Under the pieces are notes generated by a model, which was given only the letters and a program-made list of their open reading frames with translations, was not told the DNA's origin and made no database searches. Shown here one piece after another: positions 1 to 11,546 of a stretch of DNA of 64,000 nt. Numbering within the stretch: position 1 is the first letter of the stretch; each line of letters begins with the position of its first letter. This DNA comes from Penium margaritaceum. Lineage: Eukaryota > Streptophyta > Zygnematophyceae > Desmidiales > Peniaceae. Both the position numbers and the translations under genes were made by a program. The DNA is taken from positions 1-64,000 of the forward strand of contig SZWC01001188.1 in NCBI GenBank assembly GCA_023375785.1, in the 5' to 3' direction.

Positions 1-327
1 GCACGTCTAGGTTTAGACGGCGTAGGATTCTAACATGTGTGCGCAGAGTTACGGCCAAAACAGTGGTTTTGGGCCGGTTTTAGGACAGCTCTTGGACTGC
101 CGCGTGCGACACCCGCCGTGCGCCGCGACAGGTATTTATGCCCTGGACCTGTCAGTTATCATTTCTCTCTGCATATGCTATATTGAAGCATTCTGACACT
201 TGGACTTGTGTCTCCTAGCCAAATCCTTGCCGTTGTGTGTACGACCTGTGCTTGTCGTCACCGTCTGACTAGGCACTGACGCCCGGTCAGCGGCCGTGTT
301 GCTAGGAAGCTTCTACGCACTTTCTTA
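1..327 (+). repeat. 5' LTR of element A (3' half only)
   Basis: Matches 7152-7478 base for base in length, with 11 substitutions. The LTR end (TTCTTA) abuts the primer site directly. A TATA-like TATTTAT lies at 133-139 and at the equivalent 7284-7290 in the other LTR, a plausible promoter position by analogy with other copia LTRs. The first half of this LTR lies outside the window, so the upstream target-site duplication cannot be read. Confidence 0.93.
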
Positions 328-339
328 TGGTATCAGAGC
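328..339 (+). promoter_or_regulatory. Primer-binding site of element A
   Basis: TGGTATCAGAGC immediately follows the 5' LTR. It is complementary to the 3' end of plant initiator methionine tRNA and is the standard minus-strand primer site of plant copia elements. It fixes the LTR boundary at 327. Confidence 0.92.
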
Positions 340-479
340 AGTGAGACAGTTTTCACTGAGCTGCGCAGCAGAGACGCAGCAGCAACAGTGAGAGTCACCG
401 CTGCAGCAGTTCTTCTGGGACCCGTTGGAGACGGCCGGTCGCCGTCCGCGTACTCCACCCACCACGTGAGATCGTAGCT

Positions 480-1080
480 GCTGAGGCAGCAGCAGCAGCG
501 CGTACCGCCACACAGAGGCGTGTGGCGGCTGCAGTGCGTGCAGCCGCCACCCCCCCCCACAGCCGCAGCAGCAGAGCAGCAGCAGCAGAGGCGGCGGCGG
601 CAGCCGCGCAACAGCAGTAGCGCAGCAGCAGCGGCCGCCACAGCAGCGTGGCAGCAGCGGCGGCAGCAGCAGTGCAGCAGCGGCGTCGGCAGCAGCAGCG
701 CAGCAGCGGCAGCGGCACAGCAGCAGCAGCGGCAGTCGCGGCGGCAGCAGCAGTGCAGCAGCGGCGTCGGCAGCAGCAGCGCAGCAGCGGCAGCGGCACA
801 GCAGCAGCAGCGGCAGTCGCGGCGGCAGCAGCAGCGCAGCAGTGGCAGTAGCAGCAGCGCGTGGCGGCGGCAGCCAGCAGCAGCGCGCGGCGGCGACAGC
901 CAGCAGCAGCTGCAGCACGCAGCAGCAGCGCCGCGCACAGCAGCAGCAGCAGCAGCAGTGCAGCCGTCACTGCCACCGCTGCACGCGCATCTACGCAGCT
1001 GCTGCTGCAGCTGACAACACAGCTGCAGCAGCAGCTGGGCGGCAGCTGCTTTGCAGCTTCCACGGAGCTGACGCGCGCCA
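480..1080 (+). repeat. Imperfect CAG/GCA/CGG triplet tract in the leader of element A, with an 81-bp tandem repeat
   Basis: About 600 bp between primer site and gag consist almost wholly of CAG-, GCA- and CGG-type triplets. Inside it an 81-bp unit is tandemly repeated: 658-738, 739-819, and a partial third copy from 820. Because 81 is a multiple of three and stops are rare in such sequence, long frames are open on both strands (polyQ, polyA, polyS, polyC, polyL); I treat them as composition artefacts. As RNA the tract should be strongly structured. Element B has a comparable tract at 44740-46070. Confidence 0.85.
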
Positions 1081-1139
1081 CCGCGCGGCGGTAAAACCGT
1101 GACAAGAAAAAAAAAAGAAAAGAAAAGGAGGGGATGAAC

Positions 1140-1208
1140 TGACGTCAGCATTGTTGGTTGCTGACGTCATCAGGTCGTGCTGACGTCAGCAACCATTTGC
1201 TGACGTCA
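1140..1208 (+). promoter_or_regulatory. Four TGACGTCA palindromes upstream of gag in element A
   Basis: Perfect TGACGTCA octamers start at 1140, 1162, 1181 and 1201, spaced 22, 19 and 20 bp, close to two helical turns each. Two sit in the longer palindrome GCTGACGTCAGC. TGACGTCA is the classical CRE and plant TGA-type bZIP recognition sequence. In RNA the same palindromes could pair between two genomes. Either role is inference. Element B has a similar cluster at 45583-45634. Confidence 0.75.
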
Positions 1209-1332
1209 GCATAACACTTAGCCAAATTTTCAACCGAAAAGTCAAAAGTTGCCAGCGTTTCAACTCCTCGAGAAACGCAGTCGGTTTTGAAATCCGGCAA
1301 AGTTGACATGTCGTCCCATAGTGAGCGGCAAC

Positions 1333-4300
1333 ATGAGGTCGCCCGACGACAAGGACAAGGGACCAGGTCATCCCTCCTCCTCTTCTTCAGGGGTAGTCAG
1401 CCCTCGCTCGCAGGCCATTGAGGACCTGCGCAGTCAGCAGGAGGAGATGCGTCGTCTGCAGCGAGAGCAGACTGACGCGATCCGCACGCTGACTGAGCTC
1501 CTGCGCGCTCAGTCCACGGCTCCTCCACGGATCTCCGAGGGAGCTGCCGGCGTTGCGGCCTCCACCCAGCACTCGGCTCAGGCGCCCGTGACAGGCGCCC
1601 TGCCTGCTTCACCTCCTGGCGTGGTTTCTCCACCACCTGCGGACCACTTTGATGACGAGCCATTCATGCCAGGCTTCGAGGATGACTCCCAGGAGCGGGA
1701 GATTCGCCTTCTACAGGAGCGCCTCCGTCAGCTGCAGACGGGTATCCGACCTCCACCCGTGTCCCCGATACGACCGTCACCTGACTTCCACAGTGATCAC
1801 CCTCTACCAGGAGTTTTTCCCGTCACTCGCCCTCCTCAGCCTGCGGCTGTTCTCCCCACGGAGAGGCAGCCAAAGGACTTTGAGGCACCACCTCCACGGT
1901 ACATCAGCGAGGACGGATTTGACTGCTGGGAAATCCTGTTTCAGGTGTGGGCTACTTCTGAGGGAGTGTGGCCTTACTACCACAGCCCATACCAGTCTAC
2001 AGATCCAGCACAGGTGCTGACAGCAGCCCGAGCCATGCGAGGACTTCTCTACGCCATGCCACGCGAGACTGTTGTTGACTTCCGCCCCTTCCTCGGCGAG
2101 GCTGGCACAGGCACCGGAGCTGATCCTCGTGGAGGCTGGGATCTGGCGTTGTCCCTCCTCGCCGCAGAGACACACGCCATCCGTGCGTCACACATTCGTG
2201 CCTTCCACTCCCTCCGTCAGGGACCAGCGGAGCCTGCAGCGGACTACTGGCGACGCGCCATGCGTATCTCCACGCGCCTGGGGACCTCAGGGGGCACACA
2301 ACTGTGGGCGCTTCGGACGATCATGCTCGGAGTTTGCCTGGATTACACCGAAATATTCACACGGTACAGCGATGCTGCTCTCGAGCCTTTCTCAGCCACC
2401 CTGCAGCTGCTCCCGTGGGCCCATCAGCTTTTCTTCCACGTGACGTCGGCCCACGAGGCAGCAGTAGCACATCAAGAGACTTCCCTCGCTACCGCAGTCC
2501 TCGCCTCACCACCGTCTTCCCTCCTGCAGTCACCATCACCTTCTTCCATCACCACCTCATCTTCCTCCTCCTCTTCGACCCCGTCTACGTCCACGCAGAC
2601 GCAGGGCGTTGCAGCAGCTGCCCAGGGGAAGAAGAAGAATAGGAAGCGCGGATCGGGTCAGCAGCAGTCGTCATCTAGTGGTAGTAGTGGCCATTCCGTG
2701 CACTGCTACAACTGTGGAGGTGCCCATCGCTACACCGAGTGCCAGCAGCCGCTCGACTGGGAGCGCATCACTCGCGGACTTCAGGCTGCCCATGCTGCGC
2801 GCACCGCATCCGGGACGTCGACCGCACACTCCTTTGGACGCGCGGCGACTACGACTGCAGCTGTTCCTGCATCCTCACCGGCGAGCAGCAGTGATTTAGA
2901 CCCACGTGATCGCACCATCGCCGAGCTTCGTCATCTTCTGGCGCTTCGCTTTCAGGGAGGTGCGAGTGTGTCGTCATCGTCGAGTGGGTCACAGACTGCT
3001 TGTTTGTCCTTCCTCGTGACTCGTGATGACACATGTGGGGGAGCACAGTCCGCATGTGATGATGATGGGCCTGACAGCACTGACTGGATTCATGAGTCTC
3101 ACCTTCGTGATGTACGTCGTTCCTTCTCACTGACGGCTCAGCGTCCCTCTGATGCCGAGTGTTCTAGCGCTCGTTGTACAATGACGTCCACCAGTCGTGA
3201 CTCCGGTGGTACTTGGATCATCGATTCCGGTGCCATCCACCACATGACGTGTCGTCGTAGTGACTTTGTGGTACTTGGTCCTGTCACGACTGTCCGTTCC
3301 GTTCGTATAGGTTCTGGTCAGTCCTTACCGGTTCACGGTGTTGGGGTTGTATGCTTTGATGGTCCGTCTGGCTCCCTGTATCTCTCTGACGTGCTGTTTG
3401 TGCCTGAACTTGAGCTCAGTCTGCTGTCTGTGCGTGCCTGCACTCTGATGGGTCTCTCCGTTGAGCATACCGCTGATTCAGCGATTGTGACTGCTCTTGA
3501 CACCCGTAGCATTGTCCTCCGTGCTTCAGTCGTAGATGACCTGTACCGCATTGCTCGGCCCTCCTCCCCTTGCTCTCCCTCCTCCTCCGGTCGCGTTTTT
3601 GTCACTGGTATTCTATCCCCGGAACACCAGCGGTTGCTTCACCCACGTGGGCTCCGACACTGTGTCGAAGTTCATACGGACACAGCCCGCTCTTGGTCTT
3701 GACGTGGCTTCTTTCGAGAAGCCACCAAAAACCGACTGTCTTTTTTGCGCTCAGGGTAAGATGCACCGGTGCACTCACCCTGATTCGCGTTCCCGAGCAC
3801 TGAGGCCCCTCGAGTTGGTCCACTCGGATCTGCTGGGTCCTCTTCCAGTCGAGTCACTGTCCGAGAGGGGCCAGTATGTTCTGACGCTGACTGATGACTT
3901 CACCTGGATGCGGTGGGTCTACAGTCTGCGTCAGAAGAGCGACGCCGCCCTTGCGGTTCAGCTCTGGCTCGTGATGGCTGAGCGTCAGTCTCGCCACACA
4001 CTACATACCTTTCGCTCGGATCGCGCCGGCGAGTTCCTCGGCGAGATGGACTCATTCTTTGCTGAGCACGGCATTTTTCACCAGGTCTCCGCTCCTGCTA
4101 CCCCACAGCAGAACGGTGTATCTGAGCGCTGGAACCGCACCATGGAGGATACGGTCCGCGCCATGCGGTCTGAGTGCGGTCTCCTGGAGTCCTTCGCTTT
4201 CGAGGGCTTTGCCTACATGACCTGGGTCTGGAACCGCCTCCCGCATGGTCCGCTTCCGGATCATGTTACACCATACGAGCTCTGGTTTGGCCACCGTGCC

Positions 4301-6735
4301 GACCTTCGTCTCGCACGCGTCTGGGGATCTCTGGCCTCCGTATGGTACACCGAGGACCAGCAGGGGTCCAAGGTCTCCCCTCGGGGTCGCTTGTGTGCCT
4401 TCATCGGCATCTCCCCGCGGTCGAAGGCCTGGCGTTTTTGGGACCCCACTCGCCGTCGTGTCATTGAGTCTCGTGACGCGCTGTTTTTTGAGTCACTCAC
4501 ATACCGTGATCTGACTTCGATCACAGCGCTCTCTACAGCTCATGTTCCTTCCTGTGAGGGTCCTCGGCGGATGGGGGAGACCTCTTCGCCAGCGACCATT
4601 CCTCGCCATGCTGATGTGTCCGCTCGAGTCTCCTCTCGATCTCCAGCACTTGATGATCCGGCTATCATTGCCGTTGGTCAAGAGATCCCGCCTGTCCAGC
4701 CTGCTTCGCACCCCACAGATACTGCTGCTCCCACGCCCCCTCCTGCATCACCCATTGTGTCCACTGGCACCCCTGTTCCGGCGTCTGACCCAGCCCAGCC
4801 CACTCCTGTCTCTACGTCGGCTGACACTCTGGTCTCAGTGTCCGGGCCAGCCTTGCCCGCTGTCATCCCGAGCTCAGAGTCCCCCACACACGCATCTCCG
4901 CGCACGGCATCTCCGACTGCCTCGACTCAGCCAACACCAGCTGTGGTTGCACCTGTCCCTGTGGTCGTACCTGTTCCTGCGCCTGAGGTGCGCCCCTCGA
5001 CCTCCGGTTACTCTCGTGAGCCCGGTGGTCGCCTTCGACCACTGGATTCCGGAGCTCAGCGAGCGTCGGGTTCCGGACCTAGACGTTCCTCTCGCAGCAT
5101 TGCGAGCGGTGATCCCGGCACAAAGGCCTTAGGCCTGAGTGTCCGCACTGAGCTTTCAGAGGTACACCCAGCGTGCCGCATAGGGCACGACCTGGTCACC
5201 CGCGAGTTCCATGTCGCCTGTGACGCAGCAACTGATCTCGTGGCCGTCAGGCCAGACACTGAGGCTTGTGCACTTACCACGCAGAGTTCCCCCTCTATGG
5301 CGCCGGACCCGGGCACATTGAGGGAGGCTTTCTCATCGCAGGATGCTGATGCCTGGAGAGCTGCTTGCGAGGATGAGCTTCGCGCTATCCGAGAGTTTGA
5401 AGTCTACGAGATGGTCGACCTTCCCCCTAGGAGGAAGGCGATTCAGGTTAAATGGGTCTTTCGCAAGAAAGTGAAGCCGGATGGCTCACAAGAACGCTAC
5501 AAGGCTCGTTTGGTCGTCAAGGGGTTCTCTCAAATTGAGGGAGTTGATTACACTGACACCTTTGCCCCTGTCGGCCGCATGACCTCAGCTCGAGCTCTGT
5601 TCGGTGTAGTAGCTCAGCATGACTGGGAACAACACCAGATGGATGTGAACAACGCGTTCCTCCATGGCTCTCTGGATGAGGAGATCTACATGGCTCAGCC
5701 ACCAGGCTTTGATGACGGTGACAAGGTCTGGCGCTTGCCCAAGTCCTTGTACGGCCTCAAGCAGTCTCCACGGTGTTGGAACCGGGAGATCACTGGCACC
5801 TTGACTCGCGTAGGATACGTACAGAGCGAGGCAGACCCCTCACTCTTCATCCTACCGACACCCGAGCGGTTTACCGCCATCCTGGTCTATGTTGATGACC
5901 TTCTGATCGCGTCTCCGTCGCTGGAGGCCATGAAGGAGGCTAAGGCTGTCCTGCAGACCGCCTACAGGATGAAGGACCTCGGTCTTGCATCGGTGTTTCT
6001 TGGTATAGAGATTGTGCGTGATCGCAAACGTCGGACANGGGGGAGACAGTGGACGTGACCTTGTACCTCCGTCTTATCGGATCTCTGATGTACCTGGCCA
6101 CTACCACGCGTCCCGACATCGCGTTCGCCGTCAACCTCCTCGCTCAGTTCTCGCAGGCTCCACGTGCGAGAGCTCTTCATGCGGCTGTGCGAGTGGTACG
6201 GTACGTGGTCTCCACGCCGTACCTCGGACTCTGCTTTCGTCGGCAGTGTTCGGTGGTCCTTGACGGCTACACTGACAGCGACTGGGCTTGGAGTCCTGAC
6301 GGGCGCAGTCGCACTGGTTACGTATTTTTGCTCGGTGGTACCGCTTTGTCTTGGCGAAGCGGGAAGCAGGGCTGCATCGCACGTAGCTCGTCGGAGGCAG
6401 AGTATGTGGCTTTCGGGACAGGGGCTGCTGAGGCAGTTTGGCTGCAGCGCTTGTTTCTTGAGCTTTGGCAGTCAGTACTCGCCATTGTGCTGCGTTGCGA
6501 CAACCAGAGTGCTCTCGCCATTGCGGAGAACTCTGGTGCTTTTCATGCTCGCACAAAGCACATTGCGGTTGAGCATCACTTCGTTCGGGATCTGGTGGAG
6601 CGACGCGTGATCTCCACCATGTGGGTTGGCAATGACTTGCAGCGAGCTGATTTCTTGACGAAGGCACTTGCCCGTGGAAAGTTCCAGGTGGTCATTCGTT
6701 CTGTTGGGCTTCGCCCCTTGCGTGACAGTGGTTGA
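1333..6735 (+). pseudogene. gag-pol coding region of copia element A
   Basis: The first ATG of the long gag frame is at 1333. Parts seen: a gag with Ser/Pro-rich N-terminus and a CCHC-like zinc knuckle near 2704-2745; an aspartic protease with its DSG site near 3226; an integrase core (about 3730-4560) with the conserved QQNGVSERWNR segment near 4108; a long Ser/Thr/Pro-rich spacer (about 4560-5300); a reverse transcriptase (about 5330-6010) with KARLVVKGFSQ and the catalytic YVDD near 5890; and a copia RNase H (about 6050-6735) with YTDSDWA, SSSEAEY and the closing ADFLTKAL segment. The family makes one polyprotein from genomic RNA. This copy has about two breaks and is treated as a fossil. 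Confidence 0.93.
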
Positions 6736-6831
6736 GTGTGGGATGCATGTTGCCGTCTCATCTGTCTGTGTCACTCATTATGTGGTTGTACCAGTGCTGC
6801 ACGTGTATGGACATGCGTACCATCGGGTCAT

Positions 6832-6838
6832 GGGGGAG
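6832..6838 (+). promoter_or_regulatory. Polypurine tract of element A
   Basis: GGGGGAG directly precedes the 3' LTR start (TGTTG). This is the usual plus-strand primer position in copia elements, and the same arrangement recurs before the 3' LTR of element B. Confidence 0.85.
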
Positions 6839-7478
6839 TGTTGTGATTTGTGCCGTTCCTGTACAGTTTACTGTGACCACTCAGCCGTGTCCATACTTGT
6901 GTAGATCCCTGAGGCAGGCGGCCCTGGTGACACCGGCGTGACGACAGGCGGCGGACTACCCGTCTGTAGCTGACCGACCACTGTCCCAGAACCCAGATGT
7001 CACCGGGACTTCTTGTTGTGTCCTCTACGTCTTGCAGGCGCCTTTCGGCGGACTGGGCATGAGGCCCATTTGCATGTTTTTGCATTGTATACTCGCTGTC
7101 AGTCGATGGATGCATGCATGTGACCAGTCGTTGCGTGCGTCTTTTGATTTTGCACGTCTAGGTTCAGACGGCGTAGGATTCTGACATGTGTGCGCAGAGT
7201 TACGACCAAAACAGTGGTTTTGGGCCGGTTTTAGGACAGCTCTTGGACTTCCGCGTGCGACACCCGCCGTGCGCCGCGGCAGGTATTTATGCCTTGGACC
7301 TGTCAGTTGTCATTTCTCTCTGCATATGCTATATTGAAGCATTCTGACACTTGGACTTGTGTCTCCTAGCCAAACCCTTGCCGTTGTGTGTACGGCATGT
7401 GCTTGTCGTCACCGTCTGACTAGGCACTGACGCCCGGTCAGCGACCGTGTTGCTAGGAAGCTTCTACGCACTTTCTTA
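6839..7478 (+). repeat. 3' LTR of element A, complete
   Basis: 640 bp, beginning TGTTGTGATT after the polypurine tract and ending TTCTTA, the same end as the 5' LTR. The terminus is TG...TA rather than the commoner TG...CA. The flank from 7479 starts GGTGG; with the left flank outside the window no target duplication can be confirmed. Related LTR sequence occurs on the minus strand at about 42665-43313. Confidence 0.92.
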
Positions 7479-9178
7479 GGTGGGAAAGACTAGGGCAATT
7501 TCCACGTCCATACATGTTGGTGTATTGGTTAAATAACCTCCGGTCATGGTAGGTGTGTATGTGGACGAGATTCATTAACAATCAAAATATTGTTTCCTTC
7601 AGACCGGGACGATGTTGTGGTAGCTAAACGCTGACAATGAACCGTTGGGCATGTTTGTACACAAACCAAGTAGGAAACACATGGCTCAAGACTCTGAACC
7701 TGCTAAGAAACGTAACAAACCTTTGTGGTCAGCATCCTGACTCACGTACAACGGATGCTTTGCGTGGATGTGCACATTATTGAATGGGCAACATGTTAAA
7801 TTTCAAGTGTCAAATACAAGTAAGAAACGACCGGGACCAAGCCAGGGAAGCGGACGCGGTGTTCTCCATGTCCGGTTTGTGTTTGGGATGCTTTCATTGA
7901 AAGTGATTTTCACCAACGTGCAAATCGAAGCATTATTGTGAATCTACACTTACCTTTTCCAAAAGGGAGCTTGACGACGATAATATTCTATCCATACCGG
8001 GCGCCCTGCACATGATTGTCTGGAGCATGAAAAGTAGGGGCGACCTAATTGTAATCCTTTTGAAAAAGTTACGAGGTACCCTGTCGACTTTGTACAAAAG
8101 CGCTATCCACTCCGCAACCTAAGATTGTAGCACCATACACCCCGAATTCAATATCTTGGGCACGAGAAGCCCCGTTCTCAAAAAGTTGAACAAAGGAAAC
8201 CTCGCTTTGCAAATGGTCGACGCGACATAATCCGTAGGGTACATGGTCACTTCTAAATGATGTCCAGTTTTGACTCCAGTGGAATATCTTAACGTAAAAA
8301 TGCATGTCGATAAACTGATATGTCGTCGCTAACGGGTTGCAAATTACCAAGAGATAACAAACGTTCCCCAAAGAAAAAAACATTAAGTGGTTTGGGCCAT
8401 AGCTACACGGGGTACATGGTGACGGCGTTATATACCCCGGGTGGCGGGGCATTTCGTACTGACACGATATACCCCGCATGAGTTGACGAGGCTTCTTGTG
8501 ATCAAACAATCTAATTCAGGGCTTAGAGTGACCAAAAAAGTGAATTCGTGGCGGTATGTGGTCAAAATTCTGTCAAACGGGGGTTTGGCGATGTCGGTCG
8601 CCAAGCGCGGGGTATGTGGATATTGTTTTATATTCATTTGGATGGTAGTAACATAATAGTAATCCTCAGAATGAGGGTGAATCGAGGATGGTCTAGCGAG
8701 AGTAGGGGCAACTTGCGAATCCGCTTTTTTGTCATACCCTGCCGTTTTTTGACTGTACGCCTTCTTCCTCGCATGTGCAGTTGAATAATGGCTAGAAGTC
8801 TTTTCCCTGCTGGCTACTATCGTGCTCGTCATTCGCCGTTTTATACTGCCAGCGTTGCTCTTTGATGCCAGGCTGGATGGAGTCGTGCTCATGCTTGCCT
8901 TTTGACGACTAGCGACCTCGTGTGGCAGCCAGTGACTTCCAGAGGCCAGACGACAAAGGCGTCGGCTGCAGCTGCAGGTGGGAGTACCGGATCCTGCCAC
9001 TGAAGGCTAGGAAATGATGACTACGGAGGAGGGACGAGCCTTCGTCCAAGAAGAATGCTGTTTGATGAAGGCAAGCAAGCATCCTGCCTCGGGAACGCGC
9101 AGTGATGTTCACGCCATCTAGCAAATGACGGCTGAGGCTAGAAACCTTCAGACAGTGGCTACTGGCCGCGGCTAGATG
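7479..9178. other. No recognised gene
   Basis: Mixed-composition sequence without a domain, RNA gene or repeat that I recognise. A minus-strand frame open from 9000 to 8428 has no ATG at its start (first ATG near 8892) and encodes nothing familiar. Short variants of TACCCCG or TACCCTG recur near 8080, 8240 and 8430-8475, without a clear unit. Confidence 0.5.
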
Positions 9179-9562
9179 GGCGTGAAAAGTAGGTTTTTGC
9201 TTTTCACCACTGCCAGTAGTCCGGAGTACGAATTGTCACCCGGACTCGTCTTTTTCTTCAGGGTCTCCGCACTTACGCATGTTATCGGACCAAATCTTTG
9301 CACGTCTAGCCCCAAAAAACCCACTTCCACTTTGCTTCACCGCTTGGCTGAGATTTCTCGTGGACAGGTGACTGGACTCAGGGAGCATTCTCGGTTTCGA
9401 GTATTCGGACTCATGATTTGGCATGAAAAACGTTTTTCGCGATACTCGCGCGGGGTGGACTGGGTGGATTCGTGGGAAGGAACAACTTCCATTTCACACT
9501 GGTGGACGAAGTGCAATGAGGCATGTCCACCGAAGTAGAGGGGTGAAAAGGCTTTTCACGCC
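9179..9562. repeat. 384-bp segment bounded by 11-bp inverted repeats
   Basis: GGCGTGAAAAG at 9179-9189 is the exact reverse complement of CTTTTCACGCC at 9552-9562. Each end also contains a local GTGAAAAG...CTTTTCAC hairpin (about 9182-9206 and 9543-9559), so the octamer occurs four times. This could be the pair of ends of a small non-autonomous DNA transposon, but I see no clear target-site duplication and only one copy, so chance is possible. Confidence 0.3.
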
Positions 9563-9832
9563 GTGCCTTCTGTAGGTGCGAAAGTTAGACTTCTGTGAAG
9601 AAACTTCGCAAAACAAATTCAAAACCTATTTTTACCTCTGTTGCATTCCCCTCGCCTGCTGATCGCGGGCTTTTGCGGACAGGAAATGGTCTCTCGCAAG
9701 CGGGCGTCGAATCATGAGGGACTTCACGTGAACCCAGTTCGTTGGCATGAACGGGGTTGGCATGAGACCCTAAACTGGACAACGAAGAAGAAACTTAGTC
9801 GGTAATCGTATAATCTCCCTTGAAATTGAAAA

Positions 9833-10435
9833 GTGGATTCGAAATTCGCGGAAAAGCTAAAACACCATGGAAAAACGTCGCAAACCTGCTCCCTAATCGA
9901 TCACTGGCGGGTACAAAGTTCGCATCCAGCCTCATCGGCCTCCTCGGCGCTCGCGGCGGAGAATTCTTCTTCGCTCCACGTTTCCAGCCACAACCGACAT
10001 GAAAATCAAGCATTCCGGACCCCCCCCGGAAAACTAAAGACAAGGAAGTGCTGGAGAGGTGATTTAGAGTGGTCAATCCCTAACCAGGAAAATCCCCCCG
10101 GAAAACTAAAGACAAGGAAGTACCCAAAGTTCAGACACCAAGATCGCCAAACCCCTTTTCGCATGAGACTTAATCGAAGATCCCACCATTTCCGGTTTCC
10201 CAACACCCAGAAGCCCAAACCTCACTTTTCAGCTAATAAGAAGACACGTTTCAAGTTGTGGGTACATTGTTGGTACAGAAAACCATGGCATAACGGGTCC
10301 TTGGAGCTGAGACGATGTACCCCGTCTGAGCAATGGATCGTCGACAAGTTTTGGGAGTTTTTTGTTTCACTTCATCATTGTTGTACACTTGTATTTGAGG
10401 GAAACATTTCAAATTTCATCCATGGAATCCATTAA
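9833..10435 (+). other. Unrecognised 200-codon open frame
   Basis: A frame open for 200 codons, starting with GTG; the first in-frame ATG comes much later. The product would be basic and Ser/His/Arg-rich with no domain I recognise. The segment PPGKLKTRK occurs twice because of a 28-bp direct repeat (10022-10049 and 10094-10121) whose 72-bp spacing keeps the frame. There is no promoter, splice or homology evidence, and the length alone is weak support for a gene. Confidence 0.15.
10022..10121. repeat. 28-bp exact direct repeat, 72 bp apart
   Basis: The 28 bases at 10022-10049, starting CCCCCCGGAAAAC and ending GGAAGT, recur exactly at 10094-10121. The sequence between is unrelated to the unit, so this is a dispersed pair rather than a tandem array. 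Confidence 0.85.
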
Positions 10436-11546
10436 AGTCCCGAAATGGAAGACATGGGAAAACAACCACGTACCCAACACGATGCCTCGTGGCAAGCACT
10501 CCCATTGTGGAACTTCTTAGTCTATACTTCTGAAGAATGGGGCTCACTAAGCAAAACATTGTAAACTCGGGTCACATGGAGATCCAAATTGGCCATACGA
10601 GAGGGGGATTACGCATTTTGCCATCTAGAATGGGGCACATCATAACTTTGCGAAAACTTAAGGCTGACATACAATCCAAAACATACAATAATTTTGATGG
10701 GTATGGGAGGGGAATACGTATAAGTGTGTTGTTTCAATTCATGTTTGCGCATTCTCGGCCTTCTTGGCGTCCATAGGGGTCAAGCCCTAATCCGTTTGCA
10801 CCTCATCATTGGAAATTGACCGTGTAAAAGGACCCAGAGTGACCTAAGCATGTTTTTTTCACAAGTTGCATGGATGAAAACGAGCAAGTCTTTTGGCATT
10901 ATATCAATAGATTTTAATGGTTCTTTGAAGATGGACAATGCATGAAAAAAAATTGTTGTATACGTGTATTTCCACCTTACAGAATTGAGCACATGTAGTC
11001 ATCGGTTGAACAACAATGGTCGTAAACTTAGTTTGCCTATAAGATTGGATGGTTTCAACTACTCAGATGAGAAGCCAATAGGTCTTGAAAAGTTTTGTGA
11101 TAATGATATATCATGTAACTTGTTATCTAACACATACGCTAGGATTGAGAGGAGTACAAAGATACCCCCTACTCTTAACGCTTACATGTGAGCTACCTTA
11201 AGTAATGGAAATCATTGCATTCCACATTTGAAAATATATCTTAAGATTATCTCCTAATCATGTAATCTCTTTACAACTGTCAAATTCGCTAGATGAAAAA
11301 AATTCAAACTCCTCTTGTTTGAATGATGTTCGCATGTGTCCCGATGCATGCGATATGAATAGAGACATTAGATCTCTTATCTACGTAAGTTCTCCAAGTA
11401 ACGATGACCAAGAAAAGCTTTCCAAAAACTTAGAAAAATAAATCTTTGCTCGCTCATTTGCGTTTGTGGTCATGTTGTGCATCGTATAACCCACATCTTC
11501 TTGCAACACTTAACTTTGAAGATAAAAAGGACTTGAAGGTGTACCC
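10436..11546. other. No recognised gene
   Basis: AT-richer sequence with only short frames. I see no coding domain, RNA gene or LTR here. It ends at the 3' LTR of element D. Confidence 0.5.

Larger units (their letters stand above)
1..7478 (+). mobile_element. Ty1/copia LTR retrotransposon A, nearly whole
   Basis: The element begins before the window, inside its 5' LTR. Visible parts in order are the 5' LTR remainder (1-327), a primer site complementary to initiator Met-tRNA, a long triplet-repeat leader, gag-pol in copia order (gag, protease, integrase, reverse transcriptase, RNase H; 1333-6735), a purine tract and a complete 640-bp 3' LTR (6839-7478). Integrase lying before reverse transcriptase identifies Ty1/copia. 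The visible 327 bp of the two LTRs align without gaps and differ at 11 positions (about 3.4%), nearly all transitions, so the insertion is fairly recent. The coding region has about two breaks and one ambiguous base, so it is a fossil, although a fresh one. A second member of the family (A') lies at 42665-43585 and 52419-53285. Confidence 0.95.

Noticed and set aside
328-339. tRNA-like sequence at LTR edges
   Set aside because: These are primer sites complementary to a tRNA end, not tRNA genes; no tRNA fold is present.
325-1151. Several long frames on both strands (197, 272, 236 and 164 codons)
   Set aside because: All lie in the triplet tract of element A, where composition keeps every frame open; products are homopolymer-like.
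8428-9000. 190-codon minus-strand frame
   Set aside because: Starts with GTG, no domain, no supporting signals; too weak to call a gene.
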